Origin: CAZUAQ01 sp964618455
GTDB lineage: Bacteria > Planctomycetota > Phycisphaerae > UBA1845 > PWPN01
Length of the DNA stretch: 11,991 nucleotides
Assembly: GCA_964618455.1 (NCBI GenBank)
Contig: CAZUAQ010000092.1
Coordinates: 1-11,991, forward strand
Direction of reading: 5' to 3'
Shown here piece by piece: positions 1 through 6,001 of this stretch. The notes beneath the pieces were generated by a model. That model saw only the letters and a list, made by a program, of their open reading frames with translations, had not been told where the DNA came from and searched no databases. Each line of letters starts with the position of its first letter. The stretch's first letter is position 1. Made by a program: the position numbers and the translations under genes.

Positions 1-950
1 TGGCGGGAGTCGGTGCGACGTATGTGGATCCTGCTTCGGCACTCGGGCGCCCGACCGTGGACACGCGCGGGGATGGCGTGACGGGCTCGCCGCTGGATCC
101 GGTTGTCGTTTTACCGGTTTACCCTGCTTACCGCACGGAGGAACTGGTGAGCATCGGCGATGGCGGACACCTTACGCTGTCTTTCGATCATCCGGTCGAG
201 GACGACCCGCGGAATCCCTGTGGCATCGACCTGATCGTGTTTGGAAACGCGCTTCAGGATTTCGGCGGCGGGCAGTTCTGGTTGAACGGGGACCCGAACC
301 TGACGACGGTGCAACTCGCCTCGATCGGCTCGGAGCCGGGCGTGGTGTCGGTCAGCCAGGACGGCACGCAATGGCACACCTTTGACAACAGCCAGGCGGT
401 TCCGCCGAAGCCGACACCCTTGGCGGACAGCTACATGCCGACGCTCGGTCGCGTCTACGATCCAGACAATCCCGAGCCATCACTGCCGGGCAACGCGTGG
501 TGGGGCGTGCCGACCAACCCGACGCGGCCGATCAACCCGTTGTGGACCGGCGCAGACTTCGTGGGGTGGACCGTGGCGGACTATGCCCGGCGCTACGGAT
601 GCGCGGCGGGAGGGACCGGTTTTGATCTCAAGGATGTGGGGCTGGCGTGGATCCTGTACGTGCGGGTCGAGAACGATGATGGCGATGAACTCACGCCTGA
701 GATCGATGCCGTCGCCGACGCGGCGCCGTACCTCTTTCCCGATTTCGACTGCGACAACGACGTGGACGACGACGATCTGGATCACTTCCGTTCCTGCGCG
801 ACCGGGCCCGCCCTCGGCCCGCCGGAAGGTGATTGCGCCCGTGCCGATTTCGATGCCGACGGCGATGTGGATCAGTCCGACTTCGCCCGTGTGCAGCGTT
901 GTTTCTCCGGGATGAATGTGCCGGTGAACCCGGCTTGTGTGGAGCCTTGA
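1..950 (+). CDS. Secreted/surface protein with C-terminal dockerin-like Ca-binding repeats (5' end cut off)
   Basis: The reading frame (codons at 3, 6, 9...) is open to the left edge with no stop, so the gene starts outside the window; the first in-window start-like codon (GTG at 24) is probably internal. The visible part is about 315 residues. The body looks like a beta-rich extracellular domain: a segment with LSFDHPVEDDPRNPCG, then DLIVFGNA and VSQDGTQWHTFD, a pattern met in planctomycete cell-surface proteins. The last 60 residues hold two acidic EF-hand-like loops, DFDCDNDVDDDDLDHF and DFDADGDVDQSDFARV, each followed by a Cys (RSC, RCFSG). This paired layout matches the dockerin type I-like tail common in Planctomycetota secreted proteins. 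Known family role: Ca-dependent folding or anchoring. No enzyme motif is visible. The stop codon overlaps the start of the following prepilin gene (TGATG), suggesting translational coupling. Confidence 0.8.
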   Translation, partial: AGVGATYVDPASALGRPTVDTRGDGVTGSPLDPVVVLPVYPAYRTEELVSIGDGGHLTLSFDHPVEDDPRNPCGIDLIVFGNALQDFGGGQFWLNGDPNLTTVQLASIGSEPGVVSVSQDGTQWHTFDNSQAVPPKPTPLADSYMPTLGRVYDPDNPEPSLPGNAWWGVPTNPTRPINPLWTGADFVGWTVADYARRYGCAAGGTGFDLKDVGLAWILYVRVENDDGDELTPEIDAVADAAPYLFPDFDCDNDVDDDDLDHFRSCATGPALGPPEGDCARADFDADGDVDQSDFARVQRCFSGMNVPVNPACVEP

Positions 951-1753
951 TGGTACGAGTGACGGACATGATGACCCGGCGAAAGATGCATTTGAGGCGC
1001 ACTGGCGCATTTACGCTGATCGAGCTGCTGGTGGCGGTGGCGATCATCGCGCTGCTGATCGCCATTCTTCTGCCGTCGCTGACGCGTGCCCGCCGCGTGG
1101 CGGAGTCCGCGACCTGCCTGAGCAACCTCCGCCAGTTCGTGGTGGCGGCGCACACGTACGCGCACTCGCATCGCGAGCGCTACCCGATTGCCTCCGGCAC
1201 CGCCTTCGATCCGCAGACGAACGTCTTCACGCAGTACGCCTGGGATTTCACGCTCCAGCGCGACTGGGCCAATGGCGGGGAGATGTCGATCCGGGCCGGG
1301 CTGCTGTGGCAGGGGCTGAGCGTGGGCGAGATCCACCAGTGCCCGAGCTTCGAGGGGGCGAGCAACACTGCCGCCGATCCCCACACGGGCTACAACTACA
1401 ACACGAGCTACATCGGCCACGGCCAGGGCGAGCACATCGAAGCCCCCGCCCGGCTCACGGATGTCCGCCGCCCGAATCAGACCGCGCTCTTCGGCGACGG
1501 CGAGTACGCCGCCGGGGCCAACAAGTTCATGCGGGCACCGTTCAAGGACGCGGAGTTCGGCGACATTTTCTCTGCACGCGAGGCGGGGACGCAGGGCTTC
1601 CGCCACAGCCGGGCCACCAACACCGCCTTCGCCGATGGCCACGCCGAAACACGCCGCCGGCGCTACACGGACCACCAGAACGCCGACACGCGTCCCGTCG
1701 CCGAAAACACCGGCTTCCTCTCGCCCGACAACAGCCTCTATGACCTGAAATGA
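950..1753 (+). CDS. Prepilin-like protein with H-X9-DG C-terminal motif (type II pseudopilin family)
   Basis: A 267-residue protein. Near the N-terminus, basic residues (RRKMHLRRTG) precede AFTLIELLVAVAIIALLIAI, a class III prepilin signal. With Glu at +5 the cleavage falls after Ala20, leaving Phe21 as the first mature residue; Ala instead of Gly at -1 is common in this phylum. CLSNLRQ follows at 56-62. His219 and Asp229-Gly230 form the H-X9-DG motif of the planctomycete/verrucomicrobial prepilin processing-associated family. The ATG at 950 is chosen because GGAG (941-944) sits 5 nt upstream and the codon overlaps the previous stop; in-frame ATGs at 968, 971 and 986 are alternatives. These proteins are membrane-inserted and processed by a prepilin peptidase; their function in planctomycetes is largely unknown. 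The partner upstream is an exported Ca-binding protein, so a role in its export or display is possible but inferred. Confidence 0.9.
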   Translation: MVRVTDMMTRRKMHLRRTGAFTLIELLVAVAIIALLIAILLPSLTRARRVAESATCLSNLRQFVVAAHTYAHSHRERYPIASGTAFDPQTNVFTQYAWDFTLQRDWANGGEMSIRAGLLWQGLSVGEIHQCPSFEGASNTAADPHTGYNYNTSYIGHGQGEHIEAPARLTDVRRPNQTALFGDGEYAAGANKFMRAPFKDAEFGDIFSAREAGTQGFRHSRATNTAFADGHAETRRRRYTDHQNADTRPVAENTGFLSPDNSLYDLK

Positions 1754-2019
1754 ACGCCACGGGTCAGTACCCCGACCGTAAGGGAGGGGAGCACGGGTGT
1801 CGCGTGCCGCACGTATTTGGACGATCCACGTTAGTCATGAATATGATTGGCGCCGAGATTGTCCCGTGTTGCCGAGGTGTACCCGCGATCCGCTTCCTGA
1901 CGGGCGCGGTACGGACTGGCGCCAGACGAACCCACGCGGTACTGATTGGCGCCATTTGGAGTGGCGCGGTACTGGATGGCAAGGTACAGGGCCGCGAGAC
2001 CCCGCCGTGTTTCACTTGA
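1750..2019 (+). CDS. Possible small ORF of 89 codons with pentapeptide-like tail (doubtful)
   Basis: This frame begins with an ATG that overlaps the prepilin stop (ATGA) and runs into the last 8 bp of the opposing thioredoxin-fold gene. Its first half resembles nothing I recognise and has mixed codon use. Its second half reads GAVRT/GARRT/HAVLI/GAIWS/GAVLD/GKVQG, in register with the 15-bp DNA repeat. AVLIG, AIWSG and AVLDG loosely resemble the A(D/N)LXX pentapeptide repeat, in which Leu is the centre. It could be a degenerate fragment of a pentapeptide-repeat gene or a chance open frame over repetitive DNA. There is no ribosome binding site of its own beyond coupling to the prepilin. Confidence 0.2.
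   Translation: MNATGQYPDRKGGEHGCRVPHVFGRSTLVMNMIGAEIVPCCRGVPAIRFLTGAVRTGARRTHAVLIGAIWSGAVLDGKVQGRETPPCFT
1903..1992. repeat. Six degenerate 15-bp tandem units
   Basis: Units begin at 1903, 1918, 1933, 1948, 1963 and 1978. Odd-numbered units share the core GCGGTAC (GGCGCGGTACGGACT, CACGCGGTACTGATT, GGCGCGGTACTGGAT). Two even units share GGCGCCA. The higher-order period is therefore 30 bp. TGATTGGCGCC at 1943-1953 also occurs once upstream at 1844-1854, out of register. Read in the frame of the overlapping ORF, each unit encodes one five-residue repeat. Confidence 0.6.
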
Positions 2020-2590
2020 AGTAATCCGGCTCGTTGCCGGGCTTCCACTTGATGTTGCAGCCGGCGCTGGGCTTCTGGTCGTCGGAGACGGGCTTGCCGC
2101 CCAGGACGGCGTCCATGGCGGCGCGGAGATCCTCGCCCGTCAGCGGGCGGTCGGAATTCGGCCGGCTGGCGTCGAACTGGCCGCGGTAGACGAGTTTCAA
2201 TTCGCCGTCGAAGAGGAAGAAGTCGGGCGTGCAGGCGGCGCGGTAGACGTGGGCTACTTGCTGGGACTCATCGAACAGGTAGGGGAACGTGTATCCGTGA
2301 GTCTCGACCTCGGCCTTCATTTTCTCCGGGCTGTCGTCGGGGTACTTGCTCACGTCGTTCGAGTTGATTCCGACAATGCCGATTCCCTGCTGCTGGTATT
2401 CCCGGGCCACCTCCGCCAGCTTGGGCCGCACATGGTGGACGTACGGGCAGTGGTTGCAGAGGAATATGACGAGCAGCCCCTTGTTGCCTTTGAAGTCGTC
2501 GCGCTGAACGACGTTCCCGTTCGTATCCGGCAGGGCGAAGTCGGGCGCTTCCGTGCCCAGCGGCAGCATGGTCGAGTCCACAAGCACCAT
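2012..2590 (-). CDS. Thioredoxin-fold (AhpC/TSA-type) redoxin
   Basis: A 192-residue cytoplasmic protein; no signal peptide is seen. It opens with the peroxiredoxin-like strand GTEAPDFALPDTNGN (12-26), followed by DFKGNKGLLVIF and the active-site CNHCPYV (Cys45, Cys48), a CxxC of the thioredoxin type rather than a lone peroxidatic Cys. Thr121-Pro122 supplies the cis-proline loop (CTPDFFLFD), with a third Cys at 120. The family is a widespread planctomycete/proteobacterial redoxin of roughly this length; its substrate is not known. The start at 2590 is set by AAGGAG at 2599-2604 (minus sense) and by family length; the frame stays open up to 2698, but that extension crosses the likely promoter. 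It lies downstream of tRNA-Lys on the same strand. Likely role: thiol-disulfide exchange or peroxide handling (inferred). Confidence 0.88.
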   Translation of the reverse strand: MVLVDSTMLPLGTEAPDFALPDTNGNVVQRDDFKGNKGLLVIFLCNHCPYVHHVRPKLAEVAREYQQQGIGIVGINSNDVSKYPDDSPEKMKAEVETHGYTFPYLFDESQQVAHVYRAACTPDFFLFDGELKLVYRGQFDASRPNSDRPLTGEDLRAAMDAVLGGKPVSDDQKPSAGCNIKWKPGNEPDYFK

Positions 2591-2598
2591 GGGGTCGT

Positions 2599-2604
2599 CT
2601 CCTT
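2599..2604 (-). promoter_or_regulatory. Shine-Dalgarno site of the redoxin gene
   Basis: The minus strand reads AAGGAG, ending 8 nt before the ATG at 2590. It decides the start against longer in-frame alternatives. Confidence 0.7.
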
Positions 2605-2640
2605 GAGATGAGGGTTTTCGGCTCTTGACGTTGTGGAGGT

Positions 2641-2670
2641 ATTGTAAAGAACCCACCGCCGATCGCCCAA
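2641..2670 (-). promoter_or_regulatory. Candidate sigma70 promoter of the redoxin gene
   Basis: On the minus strand, TTGGGC (2670-2665), an 18-nt spacer and TACAAT (2646-2641, 5 of 6 matches to TATAAT). This would give a transcript start near 2634 and a leader of about 44 nt before the start codon at 2590. The -35 match is weak (3 of 6). Confidence 0.4.
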
Positions 2671-2732
2671 CGGCGTCGGTTCCGGCAACGGTGAGCACGA
2701 TTTCGTGAGAAGCGGCAAGGGGGCTGGGCGAT

Positions 2733-2805
<73 letters not shown>

Positions 2806-2819
2806 GTTAAGAATCGGGT

Positions 2820-2847
2820 ATTCTAGCACTGCAGAGCCGGGATGCAA
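2820..2847 (-). promoter_or_regulatory. Candidate promoter of tRNA-Lys
   Basis: On the minus strand, TTGCAT (2847-2842), a 16-nt spacer and TAGAAT (2825-2820, 5 of 6). The predicted start lies about 7 nt before the tRNA 5' end, as usual for a tRNA gene. Confidence 0.45.
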
Positions 2848-2883
2848 GTCAGCGTGTGGGTGCCAGGTGGGAGGCGGTCAAGA

Positions 2884-3342
2884 TCAGTCACAGCGGACCG
2901 GCTCAGGGGCCATCTGCTGCTGGCGAATGAGTGCGGGCAGATGGGCGAGCAGATCGGGGATGGCGGCGCGGGCGGGCAGTGCGAGGGCATCGGCCAGCCG
3001 GAACCACTGCCGCTGTCGGAACCGGCGCTCCATGTAAGTGGGATACTCGTGAACCACCTCGAGCAGGAACACTGCCACACCGCACCAGCCGCGCCACTTA
3101 CGATACTTGAATGACGCCACCGGCACGTTCGACACGCGCCCGGCGATGCCCGCCTCCTCGAGCGACTCGATGGAGGCCATCTCCCGCGCGGTGTAACCCT
3201 CGTCGATGAAACCCTTGGGGATGCCCCACTTCTGCTTACCCTCGCGCAGTGTCATCAGCACCCAGAGTTCGCCATCGTCGTCAAACTTGAAGGGGATGGC
3301 CGCGGCCTGCGGATAATACGGAATGTGTTGGGAATCCAGCAT
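2884..3342 (-). CDS. Nudix hydrolase
   Basis: A 152-residue Nudix-fold protein. After an N-terminal strand (YYPQAAAIPF) comes KWGIPKG and the Nudix box from Gly44 to Ile66. The metal-binding Glu59, Glu62 and Glu63 (IESLEEAGI) are present. Relative to the strict GX5EX7REUXEEXGU pattern, Tyr50 replaces the first Glu and Ile58 the Arg. A box of the same length and shape (PKGxxDxGxTxxE..EExG) occurs in diphosphoinositol-polyphosphate-phosphatase-like Nudix enzymes, so activity is likely, but the substrate (nucleoside-diphosphate-linked compound) cannot be named. I chose the ATG at 3342; a TTG nine bases earlier (3351) has GGAG 10 nt upstream and is a real alternative. It stands alone upstream of tRNA-Lys. 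Confidence 0.88.
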   Translation of the reverse strand: MLDSQHIPYYPQAAAIPFKFDDDGELWVLMTLREGKQKWGIPKGFIDEGYTAREMASIESLEEAGIAGRVSNVPVASFKYRKWRGWCGVAVFLLEVVHEYPTYMERRFRQRQWFRLADALALPARAAIPDLLAHLPALIRQQQMAPEPVRCD

Positions 3343-3384
3343 GCGTATCAATCAAGAATAACTCCGATGGGGAGATTCTGAGCC

Positions 3385-3413
3385 ATTTTACACGCGTTAG
3401 GGTGTCAGACCAA
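3385..3413 (-). promoter_or_regulatory. Candidate promoter of the Nudix gene
   Basis: On the minus strand, TTGGTC (3413-3408), a 17-nt spacer and TAAAAT (3390-3385, 5 of 6). A start near 3378 gives a leader of about 36 nt to the ATG at 3342. Confidence 0.4.
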
Positions 3414-3500
3414 TCGAAAGCAGCGCTTCTCTTTATGGTTATCGGTCGGTGCCGGGAGGGAAGTTGAGGTCGATCCGTCGTCGGTCGAGATGGCGGAGGT

Positions 3501-4058
3501 TCATCCGCGCTTGCCGAAGGTGCGGCCGTAATCCTGGCCGAGGCGGGGCTTCACGCGCCCGAGGAAGAGCACGACGAGTCCGAAGGCCAGCGCCGCCACT
3601 GTGCCCGACGCCATATGCCCGCGATACGCCGTCGCTTCGACGAAACGCTCCTCCTGGACGAAACGCGTGAGCATTTGCATCCGGTCATACATGTAGACGT
3701 GCAGGCAGGGTACACCGACCGCCACGAGGAAGATCTTCACCTGGAACCAGCGCATGCGGATGAACGCGCGAAAGTGCGAACTCAGCAACACGAGACCGAA
3801 GAGCATCGCGCCGACGAGGCAGGGCACGATAAGGTGTGAATACGCCCGGTGCACGAGGTCGAGATGGCCTGCCCATTCCGCGGGCGTGGCGGGAACGGGC
3901 TGCGCATAGACGATCATGAGCGTGCCCATCAGCCCCCCCAGAAACCCCGCCACGAAGAACAATTTGGGCACGATCAGGTAGGGGCGCAGTCCCCGGCCCC
4001 ATTTTCGGCCGTGGCGGTTCGTGTACGTCTTGGCGGTCATGCGGGGATTGTGAGCCAT
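3501..4058 (-). CDS. Conserved four-helix inner-membrane protein of unknown function
   Basis: A 185-residue protein with four hydrophobic segments at about residues 27-52, 74-93, 104-123 and 148-167, and basic ends (NRHGRKWGRG at the start, GRTFGKRG at the end). Histidines lie in or next to the helices (His70, His75, His95, His120, His148). Four helices with scattered His resemble CopD/DUF2269-type membrane proteins, but this is a resemblance of layout only and I do not name a function. The ATG at 4058 is used; an in-frame ATG at 4040 is an alternative and neither has a clear ribosome binding site. It is divergent from the cysH-like gene across 128 bp. Confidence 0.75.
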   Translation of the reverse strand: MAHNPRMTAKTYTNRHGRKWGRGLRPYLIVPKLFFVAGFLGGLMGTLMIVYAQPVPATPAEWAGHLDLVHRAYSHLIVPCLVGAMLFGLVLLSSHFRAFIRMRWFQVKIFLVAVGVPCLHVYMYDRMQMLTRFVQEERFVEATAYRGHMASGTVAALAFGLVVLFLGRVKPRLGQDYGRTFGKRG

Positions 4059-4097
4059 CCCGCCGGATCGGGCAACCGACCGCGCCAGGGAACCGAC

Positions 4098-4127
4098 TTC
4101 GTCCTGCCTCAGGGGATTCCCTATAAT
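4098..4127 (+). promoter_or_regulatory. Candidate promoter of the cysH-like gene
   Basis: A perfect -10 hexamer, TATAAT, lies at 4122-4127. With an 18-nt spacer the -35 would be TTCGTC (4098-4103), a poor match. Transcription would start near 4134, giving a leader of about 53 nt that contains a 6-bp hairpin (CGATCC 4137-4142 with GGATCG 4151-4156). Confidence 0.45.
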
Positions 4128-4186
4128 GGCCGTAATCGATCCTTCGGCACGGATCGGGTCGGACGGATACCAGGAACGAGAGCATC

Positions 4187-4930
4187 ATGACCACGGCACC
4201 GCCGGTAGTGGATTGGGAACCCGAAGCGATGGACTCGCTCAATGCCGAGTTCGAATCGCGTCACGCGCTGGACATCATCGCCTGGGCGGCGGAGACATAC
4301 GGCGATGATCTGGCGCTGTCCTCCTCTTTCGGTGCCGACAGCGCGGTGATGCTGTACCTGGCCACCCAGGTAAAACCCGACATCAAGATCATCACCGTGG
4401 ACACGGGATTTCTTTTCCCCGAAACAGTCACGTTTCGCGACGAGCTGGCCGCGCGACTGGATTTGAACCTTCTGGTCTATCGGCCGAAGGTGGACACGGA
4501 AATCTTCCTGGCCGAGCACGGCAGAATGTGGCGGTCCAGCCCCGACTCCTGCTGCGGCATGAATAAACGCGAGCCCTTCGATCGGGCAAAAAAGGAACTC
4601 GGCATTCGGGCGTGGATGACCGGCATCCGCCGGGAGCAGTCAGCCACGCGCCGGGATACACCGGTCATGGGCACCGATCATCTCGGCCTGCTGAAAATCT
4701 GCCCGATCGTGCACTGGACGGCGAAGGATGTTCACTATTGCCTGCAGGAAAACGCGCTTCCGTACCATCCGCTCCGCGAGCAGGGGTACATGAGCATCGG
4801 CTGTCACCCGGAAGAAGGCTACTGCACGACGAAGGTCAAGCCGGGTGAGGATCCACGCGCGGGGCGATGGGCCGGTTTCGACAAAACCGAGTGCGGTCTG
4901 CACGTTCACACCGAGGGCAGCGGTATCTGA
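4187..4930 (+). CDS. cysH: Phosphoadenylyl/adenylyl-sulfate reductase (CysH family)
   Basis: A 247-residue soluble enzyme of assimilatory sulfate reduction, reducing APS or PAPS to sulfite with thioredoxin as electron donor. The PP-loop is SSSFGADS (45-52). TVDTGFLFPET (70-80) and TGIRREQS (145-152) are family motifs. The catalytic Cys236 is in KTECGLH. Cys122-Cys123 (DSCCGMNK) plus a later Cys pair mark the iron-sulfur type, usually associated with APS rather than PAPS use. Oddly, the second pair is Cys206...Cys213 (GCHPEEGYCT), C-X6-C, where the family has C-X2-C; the frame through this region is continuous, so it looks like a four-residue insertion. The start has AGGA at 4172-4175. No other sulfate-assimilation gene is next to it in this window. 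An intrinsic terminator follows about 115 nt downstream. Confidence 0.92.
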   Translation: MTTAPPVVDWEPEAMDSLNAEFESRHALDIIAWAAETYGDDLALSSSFGADSAVMLYLATQVKPDIKIITVDTGFLFPETVTFRDELAARLDLNLLVYRPKVDTEIFLAEHGRMWRSSPDSCCGMNKREPFDRAKKELGIRAWMTGIRREQSATRRDTPVMGTDHLGLLKICPIVHWTAKDVHYCLQENALPYHPLREQGYMSIGCHPEEGYCTTKVKPGEDPRAGRWAGFDKTECGLHVHTEGSGI

Positions 4931-5044
4931 TCGATGCACGCTCGCGCTGCAGGAGTATTCTCACCGCCGCGCGACACCCGCGGCTTGACTTCCGGCCGCC
5001 GGAGGGGAAGGATTCAATACCTTTCATGATGAATCTCCTTTTCG

Positions 5045-5080
5045 AAAAGGCCGACCTCCACGCGGATGTGTCGGCCTTTT
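5045..5080 (+). terminator. Rho-independent terminator
   Basis: A perfect 11-bp stem, AAAAGGCCGAC (5045-5055) with GTCGGCCTTTT (5070-5080), and a 14-nt loop. The T-run forms the 3' arm, with A-residues opposite, so it could work on both strands. It most likely ends the cysH transcript and insulates the ferritin-like gene. Confidence 0.8.
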
Positions 5081-5159
5081 CCTCGTGTCCTGCGTGCGGT
5101 CCCCGCGGCGATTCACCGATTGAATTGCATCCGCCAACCCGGCCTGCTACCTTGAGCAC

Positions 5160-5642
5160 ATGAAATCACTTCCCAAACGTGAATATCCCCCGCTCCGCGA
5201 AGATCAGATGCTCGCCATCGGAATCTACGGAGAGTCGGTGGCGGCGTACCGCTACACCGTGCTTTCCGAACGGGTGCCCAATCTCGAGGATCGGAAGATG
5301 TTTGCCGACATCGCCGAGGAGGAACTCGAGCACAAGGCGCGTCTCGAGGCCCTCGCCAGGACGCACTTCCCCGGACGATCCTTCGCCTTAAGCGACGAGG
5401 ACAAGGCGCTGGTGCTCACCGGTCCGCGCCTGATCGAGGTGCGGGATCTCGAGGATTATCGCGACGTGATGCAAATCGCCCTGAACACCGAGCTGCGTGT
5501 CTCCCAGTTCTACCAGGAGATGAGCAGCCGGGTCACGATCGATGCGGTTCGCGAGGTCTTCTCCGAACTGGCGGAGGAGGGATTCGAGCATCACCAGAAG
5601 CTCTTCGATGTCGCCAGTCAGCGCGGTTTCCTGCCCGAATAA
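5160..5642 (+). CDS. Ferritin-like / rubrerythrin-type diiron protein
   Basis: A 160-residue, mainly helical protein, the length of a ferritin-like four-helix bundle without a rubredoxin domain. Presumed iron ligands by pattern: Glu25 (YGESVAAY), Glu55 and His58 (EEELEHKA), Glu111 (NTELRVSQFY) and His144 (EEGFEHH). The first ExxH motif is intact; in the second the Glu position is Gly141, so one expected carboxylate is missing, though Glu140 or Glu143 is adjacent. Known relatives handle peroxide or iron in the cytoplasm. I cannot say which applies, and the altered site makes peroxidase activity uncertain. It starts with ATG just after GAGCAC, without a strong ribosome binding site, and converges with the HTH gene 21 bp downstream. 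Confidence 0.82.
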   Translation: MKSLPKREYPPLREDQMLAIGIYGESVAAYRYTVLSERVPNLEDRKMFADIAEEELEHKARLEALARTHFPGRSFALSDEDKALVLTGPRLIEVRDLEDYRDVMQIALNTELRVSQFYQEMSSRVTIDAVREVFSELAEEGFEHHQKLFDVASQRGFLPE

Positions 5643-5663
5643 CTCTCATCACCGAGACCGGAC

Positions 5664-5864
5664 TCACCCGATGCGACGGTTCACCTGAAGCGTCTTGAGC
5701 AACTGGTTGATGGCGTTGTTGCTGATGGTCTTGCGATCGATGATGTAGGCGCGAATGGCATTGGGAGCGACATGCGCCCGCTTGCCGAGTTCAAACGCGT
5801 TCCATCCTCTTTCCTTGCACTTGCGTTCAATCAGGTCGCGGATTTCGTCGTGATTCACAGGCAT
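5664..5864 (-). CDS. Small helix-turn-helix (Cro/CI-like) DNA-binding protein
   Basis: A 66-residue protein with one recognisable domain. Residues 20-60 (WNAFELGKRAHVAP, then NAIRAYIIDRKTISNNAI) have the spacing of an XRE/Cro-type helix-turn-helix, with helix 2 around FELGKRAHV and the recognition helix around NAIRAYIID. The ATG at 5864 is chosen because GGAGA lies 6 nt upstream on the minus strand; the frame continues open to 5990 but that stretch is unlike the domain. It is divergent from the NagA-like gene with 137 bp between the starts, so it may regulate that gene and itself (inference from arrangement only). Confidence 0.82.
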   Translation of the reverse strand: MPVNHDEIRDLIERKCKERGWNAFELGKRAHVAPNAIRAYIIDRKTISNNAINQLLKTLQVNRRIG

Positions 5865-5939
5865 GCGATTCTCCGAGCGTTGATGTGCCGGGGTCTCTTC
5901 TTTCCACAGTTTATCATGGATCCGGGGCACAGGGCAGGG

Positions 5940-5969
5940 TTGCCGCCAATGGGGCGGGGCGTGTATCGT
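5940..5969 (+). promoter_or_regulatory. Weak candidate promoter of the nagA-like gene
   Basis: TTGCCG (5940-5945, 4 of 6), an 18-nt spacer and TATCGT (5964-5969, 4 of 6), placing a start about 26 nt before the chosen ATG. Both boxes are imperfect. Confidence 0.28.
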
Positions 5970-6001
5970 TCGCGTCACCGAACCGTGCATCGAGGATGAG
6001 T

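Noticed and set aside
1903..1992. CRISPR-like array
   Set aside because: Units are 15 bp, contiguous and degenerate, with no spacers and no cas genes.
2591..2698. Longer N-terminus for the redoxin gene
   Set aside because: The extension crosses the candidate promoter, does not resemble the family, and a good AAGGAG precedes the internal ATG at 2590.
2894..3220. Nudix box with Tyr for the first Glu and Ile for Arg as evidence of an inactive enzyme
   Set aside because: The EExxE-type metal ligands (Glu59, Glu62, Glu63) are intact, and a variant first position is common in the PKGxxDxG type of Nudix box.
5865..5990. Longer N-terminus for the HTH protein
   Set aside because: GGAGA just upstream of 5864 and the size of the domain favour the short form.
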